Part shown: piece after piece, positions 1 through 8,214 of the stretch
How the letters are laid out: every line of letters begins with the position of its first letter
How positions within the stretch are numbered: the stretch's first letter is position 1
Source of the DNA: Pseudomonas sp. TH43
Lineage (GTDB): Bacteria; Pseudomonadota; Gammaproteobacteria; Pseudomonadales; Pseudomonadaceae
Direction of reading: 5' to 3'
Assembly: GCF_016650635.1 (NCBI RefSeq)
Contig: NZ_JAEKFI010000002.1
Span: forward strand, 548,570-612,569
DNA length: 64,000 nucleotides
Notes under the pieces: model-generated
Told to the model about the DNA's origin: nothing
Seen by the model: the letters and a program-made list of their open reading frames with translations, nothing else
The model's database searches: none
Made by a program: the position numbers and the translations under genes

Positions 1-1905
1 CTGCTGATCGGCCTCAGCCTGTCGCTGGACGCCTTCGCGGCGTCGATGCGCTGGGGCGAGATCCGTGACGGCAGTCTGTACCTGCAAACGGATCGCCCCG
101 ACACGGTGACCGTACGCTGGACGCCGGCATGGCAGGCAGAAGCCAACGAAGAGCATCTGTATCTGCTCGACGGCCAAGGCAAATTGCAGGGTGAACGCTT
201 CATCAAAGCCAGTGAAATCCGTGGCAGTCAGAGTTGGCCGTTGGTGCCCGGTGCGGCGAGTTATCGACTGGAAATTCCTGGCTACAGCTTCCGTAATTAT
301 CGCGTCGAACATGACGAGCGCACGGTCGCGTTGTTCGCCCCGGCCAAGGTGCATTTCAGCGCCGACACCCATAACGGCGATGAGTTGTATTTCAAAGTCG
401 CGCCGGGGGAACACGCGGTGCTGGCCGGCAAGTTTCATGGTGGCGTCAGCGGTTTGCAGGCGCAACGGGTCGGCGATGATCAGCAACTGACCTTGGCGCT
501 GAAACCCTATCGCGCCTACTGGCAATTCGATCAGGTCGCCCTGCCCGTCAGCCAACGCGAACAGATCTGGCGCCTGCGTTTGCAAGGCAGCGGCAAAGCG
601 GCGTTCTGGCTGGACGGCACGGCCAACCTGTTTGCACAGAATCCGCAGCAACTGAAACCGCTGCGCGAAGACCTCGGGCACACCCGTTTGACCGTGCACG
701 ATAAAGTCCTTGGGCGTACGCCGGATCTGGGCATCGCCCTGCCCTACGTGATGCCGCCACCGGCCAGTCATGCGGCGCTGGATGCACTGAAACCAACGGC
801 AGCGAGCTACTACAGCTTTGTCGATGTGACGGCGAAGAATCCGCATTTCGAAGACGCGTTCCGTCGGGTCTATCAGGATCGTTTCGGCATCAAACAGGAC
901 ATCACATTACTGGCAGGCAGTCAGCGTCAGGCCGATCTGCGCGCCGATGTGCAAAGCAACAGCGGCCTCGATGCCTGGCTGGCCGGCACGCGGGCGCTGG
1001 GCGGCAAAGGCACGCACTACATTGGTTTCGCCGACGAACCGAATCTCAACTATTCCAGCTACGCGCAGTATCAGGCGATCTTCGCCAGCATGGCCCGGCA
1101 GGTGCGCAGCGATCCGGCGAATGCCAAGGCTGGCGTGCGCATCGCCATGCCGGCCAGTTCGCGACTGGTCAACGGGCCGTTCGCCAATAACGCAGCGGAC
1201 AAACGCGGGATCGATTGGGCGCGGCGTTTGCTCAGCGAATCAGGCGATCAGGTCGATGCGCTGGCTTGGCACGAATGGATGATTCGCGACCTGCTGGCCA
1301 CCCGCGTCTACCGCGACAGCGTACGCCGCGCCGCCGAGCTCGTCGGCCTCGACAGCAAAGGCGTGCCGCGCAAAGCCTTGCTGCTCGATCAGACCAATAT
1401 GTCCAGCGGCTCCAGCCTCAGCCCTTACGATCAGGAAACCCACTACGCTTCGCTATGGTGGACCTCGGTGGTGATCAACGCTTCACAGGACGGCTTGCTG
1501 AGCATGCTCAACTGGTTCCAGGCCGCCGATGAGCCGCAGTATCCCAAGGGCATGTTGCGGGTGTTGGCCGATGATCGTTTTGAACTGAAGCCGGTTGGCC
1601 TCGCCCAGCAGTTTATCGCTCAGCATTGGCTGCATCAGGTGCTGTGGCTGGAAAACGATGCCTTTGAAGTCGATGTGCTGGCGATGGCCGGCGACGATCA
1701 GCGCGGCTTGCTCGGCGTCAACAAGGGCACACGCCTGCAACGTGTGGATCTGAGCGGTGCCAAGTGCCCGCTGAACAACGGCGCCCTGCGTTACTTCGGC
1801 GCGGACAACCGCAGCCGCGACGCACCATTTGCCTGCCGCGATGGACGCGTCAGCTTTGATTTGCCGGGGGAAACCCTGTTTGCACTCAGCTGGATCGCGT
1901 CATGA
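1..1905 (+). CDS. Secreted glycosidase-like protein of a polysaccharide locus (5' end outside window)
   Basis: The frame is open from base 1, and the first codons (LLIGLSLSLDAFAAS) read as the hydrophobic core and cleavage region of a signal peptide, so the start lies left of the window and the Met at 46 is probably internal. The mature protein of about 620 residues has an N-terminal beta-rich part, then a probable (beta/alpha)8 glycosidase part with an acid-containing motif GFADEPNLNY and a later strand LLLDQTNM, followed by a beta-rich tail. This resembles exopolysaccharide glycosidases such as the GH39-like PslG type, but I cannot name the family with certainty. Downstream genes encode two acetyltransferase types and a sugar deacetylase, so a role in trimming or releasing an extracellular polysaccharide is inferred from context. 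Confidence 0.6.
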   Translation: MLIGLSLSLDAFAASMRWGEIRDGSLYLQTDRPDTVTVRWTPAWQAEANEEHLYLLDGQGKLQGERFIKASEIRGSQSWPLVPGAASYRLEIPGYSFRNYRVEHDERTVALFAPAKVHFSADTHNGDELYFKVAPGEHAVLAGKFHGGVSGLQAQRVGDDQQLTLALKPYRAYWQFDQVALPVSQREQIWRLRLQGSGKAAFWLDGTANLFAQNPQQLKPLREDLGHTRLTVHDKVLGRTPDLGIALPYVMPPPASHAALDALKPTAASYYSFVDVTAKNPHFEDAFRRVYQDRFGIKQDITLLAGSQRQADLRADVQSNSGLDAWLAGTRALGGKGTHYIGFADEPNLNYSSYAQYQAIFASMARQVRSDPANAKAGVRIAMPASSRLVNGPFANNAADKRGIDWARRLLSESGDQVDALAWHEWMIRDLLATRVYRDSVRRAAELVGLDSKGVPRKALLLDQTNMSSGSSLSPYDQETHYASLWWTSVVINASQDGLLSMLNWFQAADEPQYPKGMLRVLADDRFELKPVGLAQQFIAQHWLHQVLWLENDAFEVDVLAMAGDDQRGLLGVNKGTRLQRVDLSGAKCPLNNGALRYFGADNRSRDAPFACRDGRVSFDLPGETLFALSWIAS

Positions 1906-1968
1906 AGCCAATTCCGAACGATCATGAGAAAGGCCAGGCGAACTTGAACCCCGATGTGATTGAGCTTT

Positions 1969-2077
1969 TGTGGCGAAGGGATTTATCCCCGTTCGGCTGC
2001 GCAGCAGTCGTCGCTTCTTATCCTGTTAAAGCGGGGCCGCTTCGCAGCCCAACGGGGATAAATCCCCTCGCCACAGG
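1969..2077. repeat. REPIN, GGGATTTATCCCC type
   Basis: Two REP units in opposite orientation (TGTGGCGAAGGGATTTATCC and its counterpart ending CCTCGCCACAGG) flank a short spacer, forming a long imperfect hairpin between two genes. The reading frame of the next gene happens to stay open across it, so an upstream ATG at 1902 could be mistaken for that gene's start. Confidence 0.9.
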
Positions 2078-2129
2078 AGTTCTCTCAACAATTGGGGTCG
2101 CTGCGCCGAAAGGTTCAGGAGTAGACAAC

Positions 2130-2819
2130 ATGGGTACCGTCAGCAAACTCAGCGAACACATCAAGCAAAAAGGCCTGCGCGCCACTTTGGCGAAAGCCTG
2201 GAAGCACTACGTTTTTTCCCATCAGGAACTGCTGTGGATGGAGCGCGATCTGGTCAGTCCGGTGCCGCCGCACAATCTCAAGCCCTACCCGCCGCTGCGA
2301 GTGGTGAAGATTACGCCGGACAACGCCAGCGCCTTCGCCCGCTACTTCGGCGACCGCGTCGGCACCATGGCTGAATTGGCCAACGAAGGTCACACCGGGC
2401 ATATGCACCTGGACGATCAAGGCGATGCCGTGGCGTTCATCTGGGGCAGCGCGCGGGACTACTTCGACCGGCATTACTACGGCTGCATGTTCCCGGTGAA
2501 ACCCGGTGAGTTCTTCGAGTTCGGCGGCGAACTGACCCGCGCCTACTGGGGCAGCGAACTGTCGGTGGACCTGCAACTGGAGTTGTGGAAAGCCATGGCT
2601 GCGCAGGGTTGCGACAAGGTCGTCGACGTCTGCGAGTTTCACAATATTCCGGCGCTCAAACTGCACCTGCGCATGGGCTACACCGAGCAGAACCGCATCA
2701 TGAACGTCTACACCCTGTTCGGCCGCTGGCGCTTCTACCGCGAAACCCGCTACAGCGGCTCGCGTCTGGATGCTCTGCGCAAACCTTCCCGTCCACCCGT
2801 AACAGCAACGGCGACCTGA
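2130..2819 (+). CDS. GNAT-like acetyltransferase, copy 1
   Basis: A 229-residue protein whose C-terminal half looks like a GNAT acyltransferase fold (FFEFGGELTRAYWGSEL, then CEFHNIPALKLHLRMGY, like the last helix of N-acetyltransferases). The start at 2130 is chosen because AGGAG lies 8 bases before it. The frame extends upstream to 1902 only by reading through a REPIN. It is paralogous over its whole length to the product of 4889-5581. The two copies flank a CelD-type acetyltransferase and a sugar deacetylase, so modification of a surface or exopolysaccharide is likely; the acceptor is unknown. The gene after it starts 4 bases past the stop, suggesting co-transcription. Confidence 0.75.
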   Translation: MGTVSKLSEHIKQKGLRATLAKAWKHYVFSHQELLWMERDLVSPVPPHNLKPYPPLRVVKITPDNASAFARYFGDRVGTMAELANEGHTGHMHLDDQGDAVAFIWGSARDYFDRHYYGCMFPVKPGEFFEFGGELTRAYWGSELSVDLQLELWKAMAAQGCDKVVDVCEFHNIPALKLHLRMGYTEQNRIMNVYTLFGRWRFYRETRYSGSRLDALRKPSRPPVTATAT

Positions 2820-2823
2820 GCCT

Positions 2824-4011
2824 ATGGTGACGCGATTCGAATGGCGCACTTCGCTGTGCGCCGCCGATTTCCCGGCAGCAGCGTACGAAGCCCTGCGCCT
2901 GCGGATGACGGAGCACACACCGTTCAACAATCTCGGTTGGTTGTGCGCAGCCGAGCAGGCCCTTGGCGAGGGTGATGGCTTGCACATCCTGCTCGCTTGG
3001 TCGGCGGATGAATTGCGTCTGTGTCTGCCGCTGGTGGCGAGTCGCGAGCGCTTTGCCGGCGTGCCGTTTCGGGTGTTGCATCACTTGGGTTATCCGTTGG
3101 CGGATCGTTTGGCGCTGCTGTCGATGCTGGACAGTGAGGACATGCGTGAGGCCTTGAAATTGATCCGCCAGCGCGTGCCCCACGCGCTACTGCAACTCAA
3201 CGAATTGTCCGAGCCGGCCGGTGAGGAGAGTGCCCTCACCGAATGGATGGGGCGCAGTTCCACCGCTGAGCGGCGACTGAGTTGTCGGGTGCCAGTGCAC
3301 CTGATCAGCGAAGCCGATCATCAGGAAGTCTCCGGCGACCCACGCTACAAGTTGCGCCGGGCACGCAAGCGGATTGCAGCATGTGGCGCCGAGGTGCGCA
3401 GAATTATTCCCGACGCGATGAGCATGGGTGCGCTGTTACAAACCATCAGCGAAGTCGAAGCGGTGAGTTGGAAAGGTGACGAAGGCGTGGGGATTTTTGC
3501 CAGCGAACCCAGTCGCCAACTGATCGAAAAAGCTTTCATCGCCCTCGCCGGCCAAGGCCTGGTGCGCGTGGTGACGCTGGAGCTTAACGGCCGCTGCATC
3601 AGCTATCGTCTCGGCTTGCTGGAGCAGGGTCGACTCTACGATTACAACCTCGCCTTCCTGCCGCAATACGCCGATCTTGGCAGCGGTCGGGTATTGCTGG
3701 AGGAATGGATTCGCTGGGGGCTGGACGAGCATTGGCGCTGGATCGACGCGTCGCGCGTCAGTCTGGAAAACTCCAGCCATCAACTGCACGAACGCATGAC
3801 CGGGCAACTGGAGCACTGGCGCTGGAGTTTCTATTCCTGGCGACCGAGCGGCCTCATCCTCGGTCTGGGCTTGCGCCTGTGGTATCGAATAAAACCGCGT
3901 TTGCAAGCCTGGCGGGCACGCCGCCGCGCCGAGCAGGCAAAGCCGACACTCAAACCCGTCGCGATCACCACGGAGGGCGAACATGCCTCGCCAAGTCATA
4001 GTCAACGCTGA
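2824..4011 (+). CDS. CelD/BcsL-type (FemAB-fold) acetyltransferase
   Basis: A 395-residue protein with the features of the Acetyltransf_6 (CelD/BcsL) family: a central region beginning with the basic segment DPRYKLRRARKRIAACGAEV, a middle ILEVEAVSWK-like stretch, and a final GNAT half with LYDYNLAFLPQYADLGSG. Family members acylate polysaccharides or their precursors in the cytoplasm. It sits 4 bases after the GNAT-like gene and its last 29 bases overlap the following deacetylase gene, so the three form a tightly coupled set. The C-terminal tail is basic and probably disordered. The substrate cannot be read from sequence. Confidence 0.75.
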   Translation: MVTRFEWRTSLCAADFPAAAYEALRLRMTEHTPFNNLGWLCAAEQALGEGDGLHILLAWSADELRLCLPLVASRERFAGVPFRVLHHLGYPLADRLALLSMLDSEDMREALKLIRQRVPHALLQLNELSEPAGEESALTEWMGRSSTAERRLSCRVPVHLISEADHQEVSGDPRYKLRRARKRIAACGAEVRRIIPDAMSMGALLQTISEVEAVSWKGDEGVGIFASEPSRQLIEKAFIALAGQGLVRVVTLELNGRCISYRLGLLEQGRLYDYNLAFLPQYADLGSGRVLLEEWIRWGLDEHWRWIDASRVSLENSSHQLHERMTGQLEHWRWSFYSWRPSGLILGLGLRLWYRIKPRLQAWRARRRAEQAKPTLKPVAITTEGEHASPSHSQR

Positions 4012-4774
4012 CGATTTCGGCCTCAGCCCGAACGAAAATGCGGTGATCTTCGCGGCGTTTCAGGCCGGGGTCATCAGTTCTGCCACGGCCATGGCCAACA
4101 TGCCGGCGTTCGAAGCGGCATGTGCCATGGCCCGGCATGCGACGCTGCAAGGCCGGGTGGGCCTGCACTTCAATCTGACTTACGGACGACCGTTGAGTCA
4201 GGCGATTCTCGATCGCCGCACATTCTGTGATGACCACGGGGTGTTCGACCTCAGCCTGCCACGCCACACCGTCTGGCTCGGCCGTGAGGATCGTGATGCA
4301 GTGCGTGAGGAATTGCAGGCGCAGTGGCAGCGTTGCGTCGATCACGGGATGCGTCCGAGCCACATCGATTCGCATCAACACGTGCATAACATCTGGCCGA
4401 TCGGCGAGATCGTCGCGCGCTTTGCCGCGCATCAAGGTGTGCCGATTCGCCTGGCGCGTAATCTGGGGCAAAACCTCAATTTGCCCAAGCGCGTGTTCAA
4501 GGGATTGCTCAATTGGCGTTTGCAAAGTCTGGCGGGGGCAACAGCGGACTACGTCTGCACCCCAGTGGACTTGCGCAACGACATTTCGCCGACCGACGGC
4601 GTGCTGGAAATCGTCGCTCACCCGACTCAGCTCGGCAGTGATTTTGGTGATGCCTATCTCAACCCGGATGAATCCCTGAGCCGCGTGCTAGAGCAGCGGC
4701 TGGCAGGCATTCCACGGATCTCCTACACCGACTTGAACAAGGATTTTCTACGCGGTGCTGCGGCACTCGACTGA
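3983..4774 (+). CDS. YdjC/ChbG-HpnK family carbohydrate deacetylase
   Basis: A 263-residue protein with the diagnostic metal-site motifs of the YdjC-like family: an N-terminal NADDFGLS carrying the two Asp, and SHIDSHQHVHN with the histidine ligands. Family members remove acetyl groups from N-acetylated sugars (chitooligosaccharides in ChbG) or act in hopanoid synthesis (HpnK). GGAGGG lies just upstream of the ATG, inside the end of the preceding gene, and the 29-base overlap suggests translational coupling. Placed among acyltransferases, it probably edits acetylation of the same polysaccharide or glycolipid; that link is inferred. Confidence 0.85.
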   Translation: MPRQVIVNADDFGLSPNENAVIFAAFQAGVISSATAMANMPAFEAACAMARHATLQGRVGLHFNLTYGRPLSQAILDRRTFCDDHGVFDLSLPRHTVWLGREDRDAVREELQAQWQRCVDHGMRPSHIDSHQHVHNIWPIGEIVARFAAHQGVPIRLARNLGQNLNLPKRVFKGLLNWRLQSLAGATADYVCTPVDLRNDISPTDGVLEIVAHPTQLGSDFGDAYLNPDESLSRVLEQRLAGIPRISYTDLNKDFLRGAAALD

Positions 4775-4888
4775 CTTACATACCTTGCAATACTTTCGAA
4801 GATGGCACTTTGAAATGAACTTGCACGGGTGATCTATACCCACCACAGAACCATCCACAACACCCGGGCCACGGCCACGGAGGGCATC

Positions 4889-5581
4889 ATGAGCGTCATC
4901 GAAAAACTACAAGAACGCATCCGTCAAAAAGGCCTCGGGCGCACCTTCGGCACCTTGTGGAAACGCTACGTGTTCTTCCACTGGGAATTGTTGTGGATGG
5001 AGCGCGACCTCGTCAGTCCGGTACCGCCGCACAAGCTGCGCCCTTACGACGGCCTGCGCAAAGTCGATATCACGCCGCAGAATGCCGAAGCGTTCGGCAA
5101 GCACTTTGGTGATCGCGTTGAGACCATGGCGGAACTCGCCGCCGAAGGGCACACAGGGCACATGTACCTCGACGCGGACGGTCACGCGGTGGCATTTATC
5201 TGGGGCAGCATTCGCGACTATCACGACCGGCACTATTACGGCTGCAACTTCCCGGTGAAGCCTGGCGAATTCTTCGAGTTCGGTGGCGAAATGACCCGCG
5301 CGTATTTCGGCAGCAGCCTGTCGGTGGACGTGCAGGTCGCCTTGTGGGAAGCCATGGCAGCCCTGGGCTGCAACAAAGTGGTGGATGTCTGCGAGACCCA
5401 CAATATTCCGGCGCTGAAACTGCACATCCGCATGGGCTATCACGAACAGGGGCGCGTCACCCACGTTTACTGCCTGTTCGGCCGGTGGAAGTTCTTCCGT
5501 GAAACGCGTTACCAAGGCTCGCGACTGGAGCCACTGCGCAAACCGGGGCGGCCGGTGGTGAGTGCGGCCGCGCAGGCTTGA
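4889..5581 (+). CDS. GNAT-like acetyltransferase, copy 2
   Basis: A 230-residue paralogue of the product of 2130-2819, sharing WMERDLVSPVPPH, the FPVKPGEFFEFGGE segment and the final LFGRW.F.RETRY block. The start at 4889 is preceded by GGAGGG at 4879. The frame extends upstream without any other plausible start. A 114-base gap separates it from the deacetylase gene, so it may have its own promoter. The duplication around the deacetylase gene suggests the two enzymes modify different positions or different intermediates of one polymer, which is speculative. Confidence 0.75.
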   Translation: MSVIEKLQERIRQKGLGRTFGTLWKRYVFFHWELLWMERDLVSPVPPHKLRPYDGLRKVDITPQNAEAFGKHFGDRVETMAELAAEGHTGHMYLDADGHAVAFIWGSIRDYHDRHYYGCNFPVKPGEFFEFGGEMTRAYFGSSLSVDVQVALWEAMAALGCNKVVDVCETHNIPALKLHIRMGYHEQGRVTHVYCLFGRWKFFRETRYQGSRLEPLRKPGRPVVSAAAQA

Positions 5582-5616
5582 TTCGATCTCAGGATTTGTG
5601 GCGGTCATTAGGCCGT

Positions 5617-5695
5617 CTTCGCGAGCAAGCTCGGCTCCTACAGGGGTATTCGGCGTACAGCAGATTCCTTGTAGGAGCCGAGCTTGCTCGCGAAG
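5617..5695. repeat. REPIN with perfect 25-base arms
   Basis: Bases 5617-5641 and 5671-5695 are perfect inverted copies of a CTTCGCGAGCAAGCTCGGCT-type REP, with a 29-base loop. It lies between two convergent genes and can act as a bidirectional transcript end. Confidence 0.9.
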
Positions 5696-5719
5696 AGGTC
5701 GGTCGACTCAATGAAGAAC

Positions 5720-6517
5720 TCAGGCCTTGGCAGCGACCAGGGTAAAGCACATCGGCATCTGCGCTTCCTGATTCAAATACTGGTCATACAGTTCTTCCCG
5801 ATTCGAGTGCGCATATTCCTTGAAATGCGCGATGTTCAGCCCTGCCCCAATGGCGCCGCTGAAGATGGCGCCAAGGGTGTGTACGAACCAGTAGGACTTC
5901 GCCGTCTGCTGCTCGACCTTGCCGACATAAACGATGGGCTCTTGTTGCACAAACGGCTCGGCGCGGAAGTACGAACTGGCGAGGCGATACGGATCTTCGG
6001 CGTCGGGATCGACCATTTCCAGAAACGGATGGGTTTCGTAAATCACCAGGTTGCCGCCCGGTTTGAGCGTCGAGGCGACGTGGCGGAAGAATTCGCCGAT
6101 ATCGGGCATCCAGTTCAGTACGCCAATAGTAATCAGCGCCACGTCGAAGCGGTTTTGCAACGACGCCGGCAGGTGGTGGACATCGGCTTCGATGAATTCG
6201 GCGGTGTGCGCTGAACGCTTGTTCAGCTCGCGCGCCTGCTCAAGAAACGCCACCGACTGATCGACACCGACCACACTGCGCGCACCGAGGGCAAACAGCG
6301 ACAGACTCTCGCGGCCGTTGTTGCAGCCCAGTTGAATCACGTCTTTACCGTCGACCTCCAGCAACCCGCTCAGGGTCTCATCGAGGCAAGAAAAATCCGC
6401 CTGCGCGACCTCGCCGAGCAAGGCCTGCCAGTCAGGCGAATCCTGGTGATGGCGGGCGGAATCGTTCCACGCCTGTCGATTGCTCTCGATGGCGGTTTTA
6501 TTATTAGGCACTTCCAT
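5720..6517 (-). CDS. Class I SAM-dependent methyltransferase
   Basis: A 265-residue protein with a Rossmann methyltransferase core. Motif I reads VIQLGCNNGRESL (around residues 60-72), the acidic strand-2 end is VVGVDQSVAF, a motif like EADVHHLP follows, and FDVALITIGVLNWMPD gives the strand-4 region. The post-core segment LKPGGNLVIYETHPFLEM is typical of small-molecule methyltransferases. No substrate can be assigned. It stands alone on the minus strand, with REPINs on both sides. Confidence 0.85.
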   Translation of the reverse strand: MEVPNNKTAIESNRQAWNDSARHHQDSPDWQALLGEVAQADFSCLDETLSGLLEVDGKDVIQLGCNNGRESLSLFALGARSVVGVDQSVAFLEQARELNKRSAHTAEFIEADVHHLPASLQNRFDVALITIGVLNWMPDIGEFFRHVASTLKPGGNLVIYETHPFLEMVDPDAEDPYRLASSYFRAEPFVQQEPIVYVGKVEQQTAKSYWFVHTLGAIFSGAIGAGLNIAHFKEYAHSNREELYDQYLNQEAQMPMCFTLVAAKA

Positions 6518-6608
6518 GGCGCACTCCGAACGATGCTCGTGATTGAGCGAACCCGAGTCTAGATCAGCCCGGCAATTGCGGTTGTTGCAAACTTGTAAGC
6601 CACACCGT

Positions 6609-6704
6609 GTAGGAGCTGCCGAAGGCTCGGGCCGCGTTCGGACAATCTTTTGATCTTGTTTTTAAGATCAAGATCAAAAGATCGCAGCCTGCGGCAGCTC
6701 CTAC
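6609..6704. repeat. REPIN, GTAGGAGCTGCC type
   Basis: Inverted REP pair (GTAGGAGCTGCCGAAGGCTC left arm, GATCGCAGCCTGCGGCAGCT right arm) with a TTTTGATCTTG/AAGATCAAAA centre. It lies between the methyltransferase start and the toxin gene. The 287 bases between those genes hold nothing else except the operator-like palindrome at 6780. Confidence 0.9.
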
Positions 6705-6779
6705 AAAAGAATTGGTTCGTGCCTACAAATACCGACGATTTTTCAAGGTTTGATAGACGACTTGGCTGCCTTCGCAAAA

Positions 6780-6795
6780 GTATCCACTTGGATAC
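6780..6795. promoter_or_regulatory. Candidate toxin-antitoxin autoregulatory operator
   Basis: A perfect inverted repeat, GTATCCA-CT-TGGATAC, ends 9 bases before the toxin ATG. Type II toxin-antitoxin operons are usually repressed by the antitoxin binding such palindromes. The binding itself is inferred. Confidence 0.55.
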
Positions 6796-6804
6796 AGTCA
6801 AGCA

Positions 6805-7098
6805 ATGGATTATCTTATTCAACAAACAGCAGCCTTCCAGGCTTGGCACCGTTCTATTCGAGACCTGCGGGCAAAAGTCGCCATCGCACGTCGCATCGAT
6901 CGGGCCTCAACAGGAAATCTCGGCGATGTTAAACCGGTGGGTGATGGCGTATCGGAAATGCGCGTAGATGTGGCTGCGGGCTTTCGGGTGTATTTCACGA
7001 TGCGTAACGGTGCAATCATCGTTCTATTAGCTGGCGGCGATAAGTCCTCACAGAGCGCAGACATCCGCCGCGCACAAAAAATGGCTAAGGAGGTTTAA
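6805..7098 (+). CDS. RelE/ParE-superfamily toxin (HI1419-like)
   Basis: A 97-residue protein with the RelE/ParE fold signature of the HI1419-type addiction killer family: F..W..SIRDLRAKVAIARRI near the N-terminus, then GDVKPVGDGVSEMRVDVAAGFRVYF and a terminal LLAGGDKSSQSADIRRAQ. Members inhibit translation by cleaving mRNA, or act on other targets; the target here is not known. The gene ends 2 bases before the antitoxin ATG, and the ribosome site of the antitoxin (AAGGAGG) is inside its last codons. Toxin-first order is normal for this family. Confidence 0.85.
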   Translation: MDYLIQQTAAFQAWHRSIRDLRAKVAIARRIDRASTGNLGDVKPVGDGVSEMRVDVAAGFRVYFTMRNGAIIVLLAGGDKSSQSADIRRAQKMAKEV

Positions 7099-7100
7099 CC

Positions 7101-7409
7101 ATGAGCCAGACTTTGACGAATTTCGACATGGCAGCACTGCTGGACAGTGACGAAGCTATCAGCGAATACCTGTCTCAGGTACTCGCAGACGGGGATAACG
7201 AAGAGTTTCTTCGTGCAATCGGCTATGTGCTTAAGGCACGCGGAATGACGCAGATAGCCAAAACGTCAGGCATGGGTCGCGAGAGTCTGTACAAGGCGTT
7301 CGCGCCGGGTGCAAAACCGCGCTTCGACACGGTTTTGAAAGTCATGCATGCCCTCGGCATTGATCTATACGCGCAGCCGGGGCATGCGATCAATCACCCA
7401 GTCGCTTGA
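7101..7409 (+). CDS. HI1420-like antitoxin with helix-turn-helix
   Basis: A 102-residue protein of the HI1420-type addiction antidote family. The N-terminal part (FDMAALLDSDEAISEYLSQV) is the toxin-facing segment, and the rest is a Xre-like helix-turn-helix with ARGMTQIAKTSGMGRESLYK and the terminal FDTVLKVMHALGIDLYAQP. It should neutralise the upstream RelE-like toxin and repress the operon through the palindrome at 6780-6795. The AAGGAGG ribosome site inside the toxin gene implies coupled, strong translation of the antitoxin. Confidence 0.85.
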   Translation: MSQTLTNFDMAALLDSDEAISEYLSQVLADGDNEEFLRAIGYVLKARGMTQIAKTSGMGRESLYKAFAPGAKPRFDTVLKVMHALGIDLYAQPGHAINHPVA

Positions 7410-7510
7410 ATGCAGGGCAGCTATAGATAATAGCCTTGGGGAATACCGCACTCGCAGGTGCCGCCATGCTAATGCTCGATCGGCTGTTGTTGCTGGGTTG
7501 TCTGCTTGCT

Positions 7511-7565
7511 GATCTTGATTCTAAAAATCAAAGTCAAACTATCGCAGACTTCGGCAGCTCCTATA
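7511..7565. repeat. Degenerate solitary REP
   Basis: A decayed GTAGGAGCTGCC-type unit (TATCGCAGACTTCGGCAGCT) with only one recognisable arm. It lies just before the open but startless frame at 7567. Confidence 0.6.
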
Positions 7566-7566
7566 A

Positions 7567-7950
7567 AACTGGTCAATCTGGCATCGAGCGAATAATGTCG
7601 GCCAGATCATCCATGGTTATTTCATTAGACTTAATAGCGGCGGCAATGGCGGTGGCGGTGGTGGCAATGGTGGAAGTGGTCACGGTGACGGCGGCAGTGG
7701 ACACAGCGGCAGCGGCCAGGGCTCCGGACACTCCGGTGATTCCGCCTCATCCTCCAGCCGCAACGGCACCCACGCCGAGCCAGACGATGATCACGGCGTG
7801 CACCGGGCCGGTAAAGTCGGCGATGACCATGGCATCCATCGCGCTGACGAAGTAGGCGATGACCGAGGACTGCATGCAGCAGGCGAACCGGGGGATGATC
7901 GCGGCGTACATGTCGGCGGCGAACCCGGCGACGACAAACGCACCAACTGA
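7567..7950 (+). pseudogene. Glycine-rich, Asp/His-repeat protein gene lacking its 5' end
   Basis: One frame is open from 7567 to a stop at 7948-7950 and contains no ATG, GTG or TTG that could start it, yet it looks protein-like. It has a Gly-rich tract (GGNGGGGGGNGGSGHGDGGS) followed by four imperfect units of the form GDD(H/R)G(V/I/L)H.AGE, which differ at synonymous third positions (GGC/GGG, GAT/GAC). Such variation suggests past selection in this frame. The expected signal peptide is missing; directly upstream is a stop and a degenerate REP. The overlapping frame that does have an ATG (7613) gives a low-complexity Ala/Val product and is less convincing. Function unknown. Confidence 0.45.
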
Positions 7951-7971
7951 CAATCCTGCAACATCACGAAC

Positions 7972-8066
7972 CCTTGTGGGAGCTGGCTTGCCAGCGATGA
8001 GGCCAGATCAGACACTGCTGCATTGCCAGACCCACCGCTTTCGCTGGCAAGCCAGCTCCCACAGGG
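7972..8066. repeat. REPIN, GGGAGCTGGCTTGCCAGCGA type
   Basis: Inverted arms at 7972-7997 and about 8041-8066 are nearly perfect mirror copies. It lies in the 264-base gap between the glycine-rich remnant and the LysR gene, which holds no gene. Confidence 0.9.
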
Positions 8067-8106
8067 TTTCTGGTGTTCACAAATCTGGCAGACGGGCGCG
8101 ATAAAT

Positions 8107-8195
8107 GTAGGAGCAGAGCTTGCTCGCGAAAGCGGTTCGCCTGCCACGTCTACTCTGAATGTGCCGCCGTCTTCGCGGGCAAGCCCGGCTCCTAC
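8107..8195. repeat. REPIN, GTAGGAGC..GCTTGCTCGCGAA type
   Basis: Second REPIN in the same gap, of a different REP subtype. Left arm GTAGGAGCAGAGCTTGCTCG, right arm CTTCGCGGGCAAGCCCGGCT. It ends 20 bases from the stop of the LysR gene. Confidence 0.85.
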
Positions 8196-8214
8196 AGTTT
8201 GATCTGCGTAAGGA

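Noticed and set aside
1902..2129. Start of the first GNAT-like gene at 1902, overlapping the previous stop
   Set aside because: The extra residues are encoded by a REPIN, while 2130 has AGGAG at good distance and matches the paralogue's start.
4775..4888. A sigma54 promoter before the second GNAT-like gene (TGGCAC...TTGCA)
   Set aside because: GG and GC elements are 17 bases apart rather than 10.
7436..7855. A 139-residue Ala/Val/Thr-rich reading frame
   Set aside because: It crosses a degenerate REP and gives low-complexity sequence. The overlapping frame shows protein-like repeats with synonymous variation.
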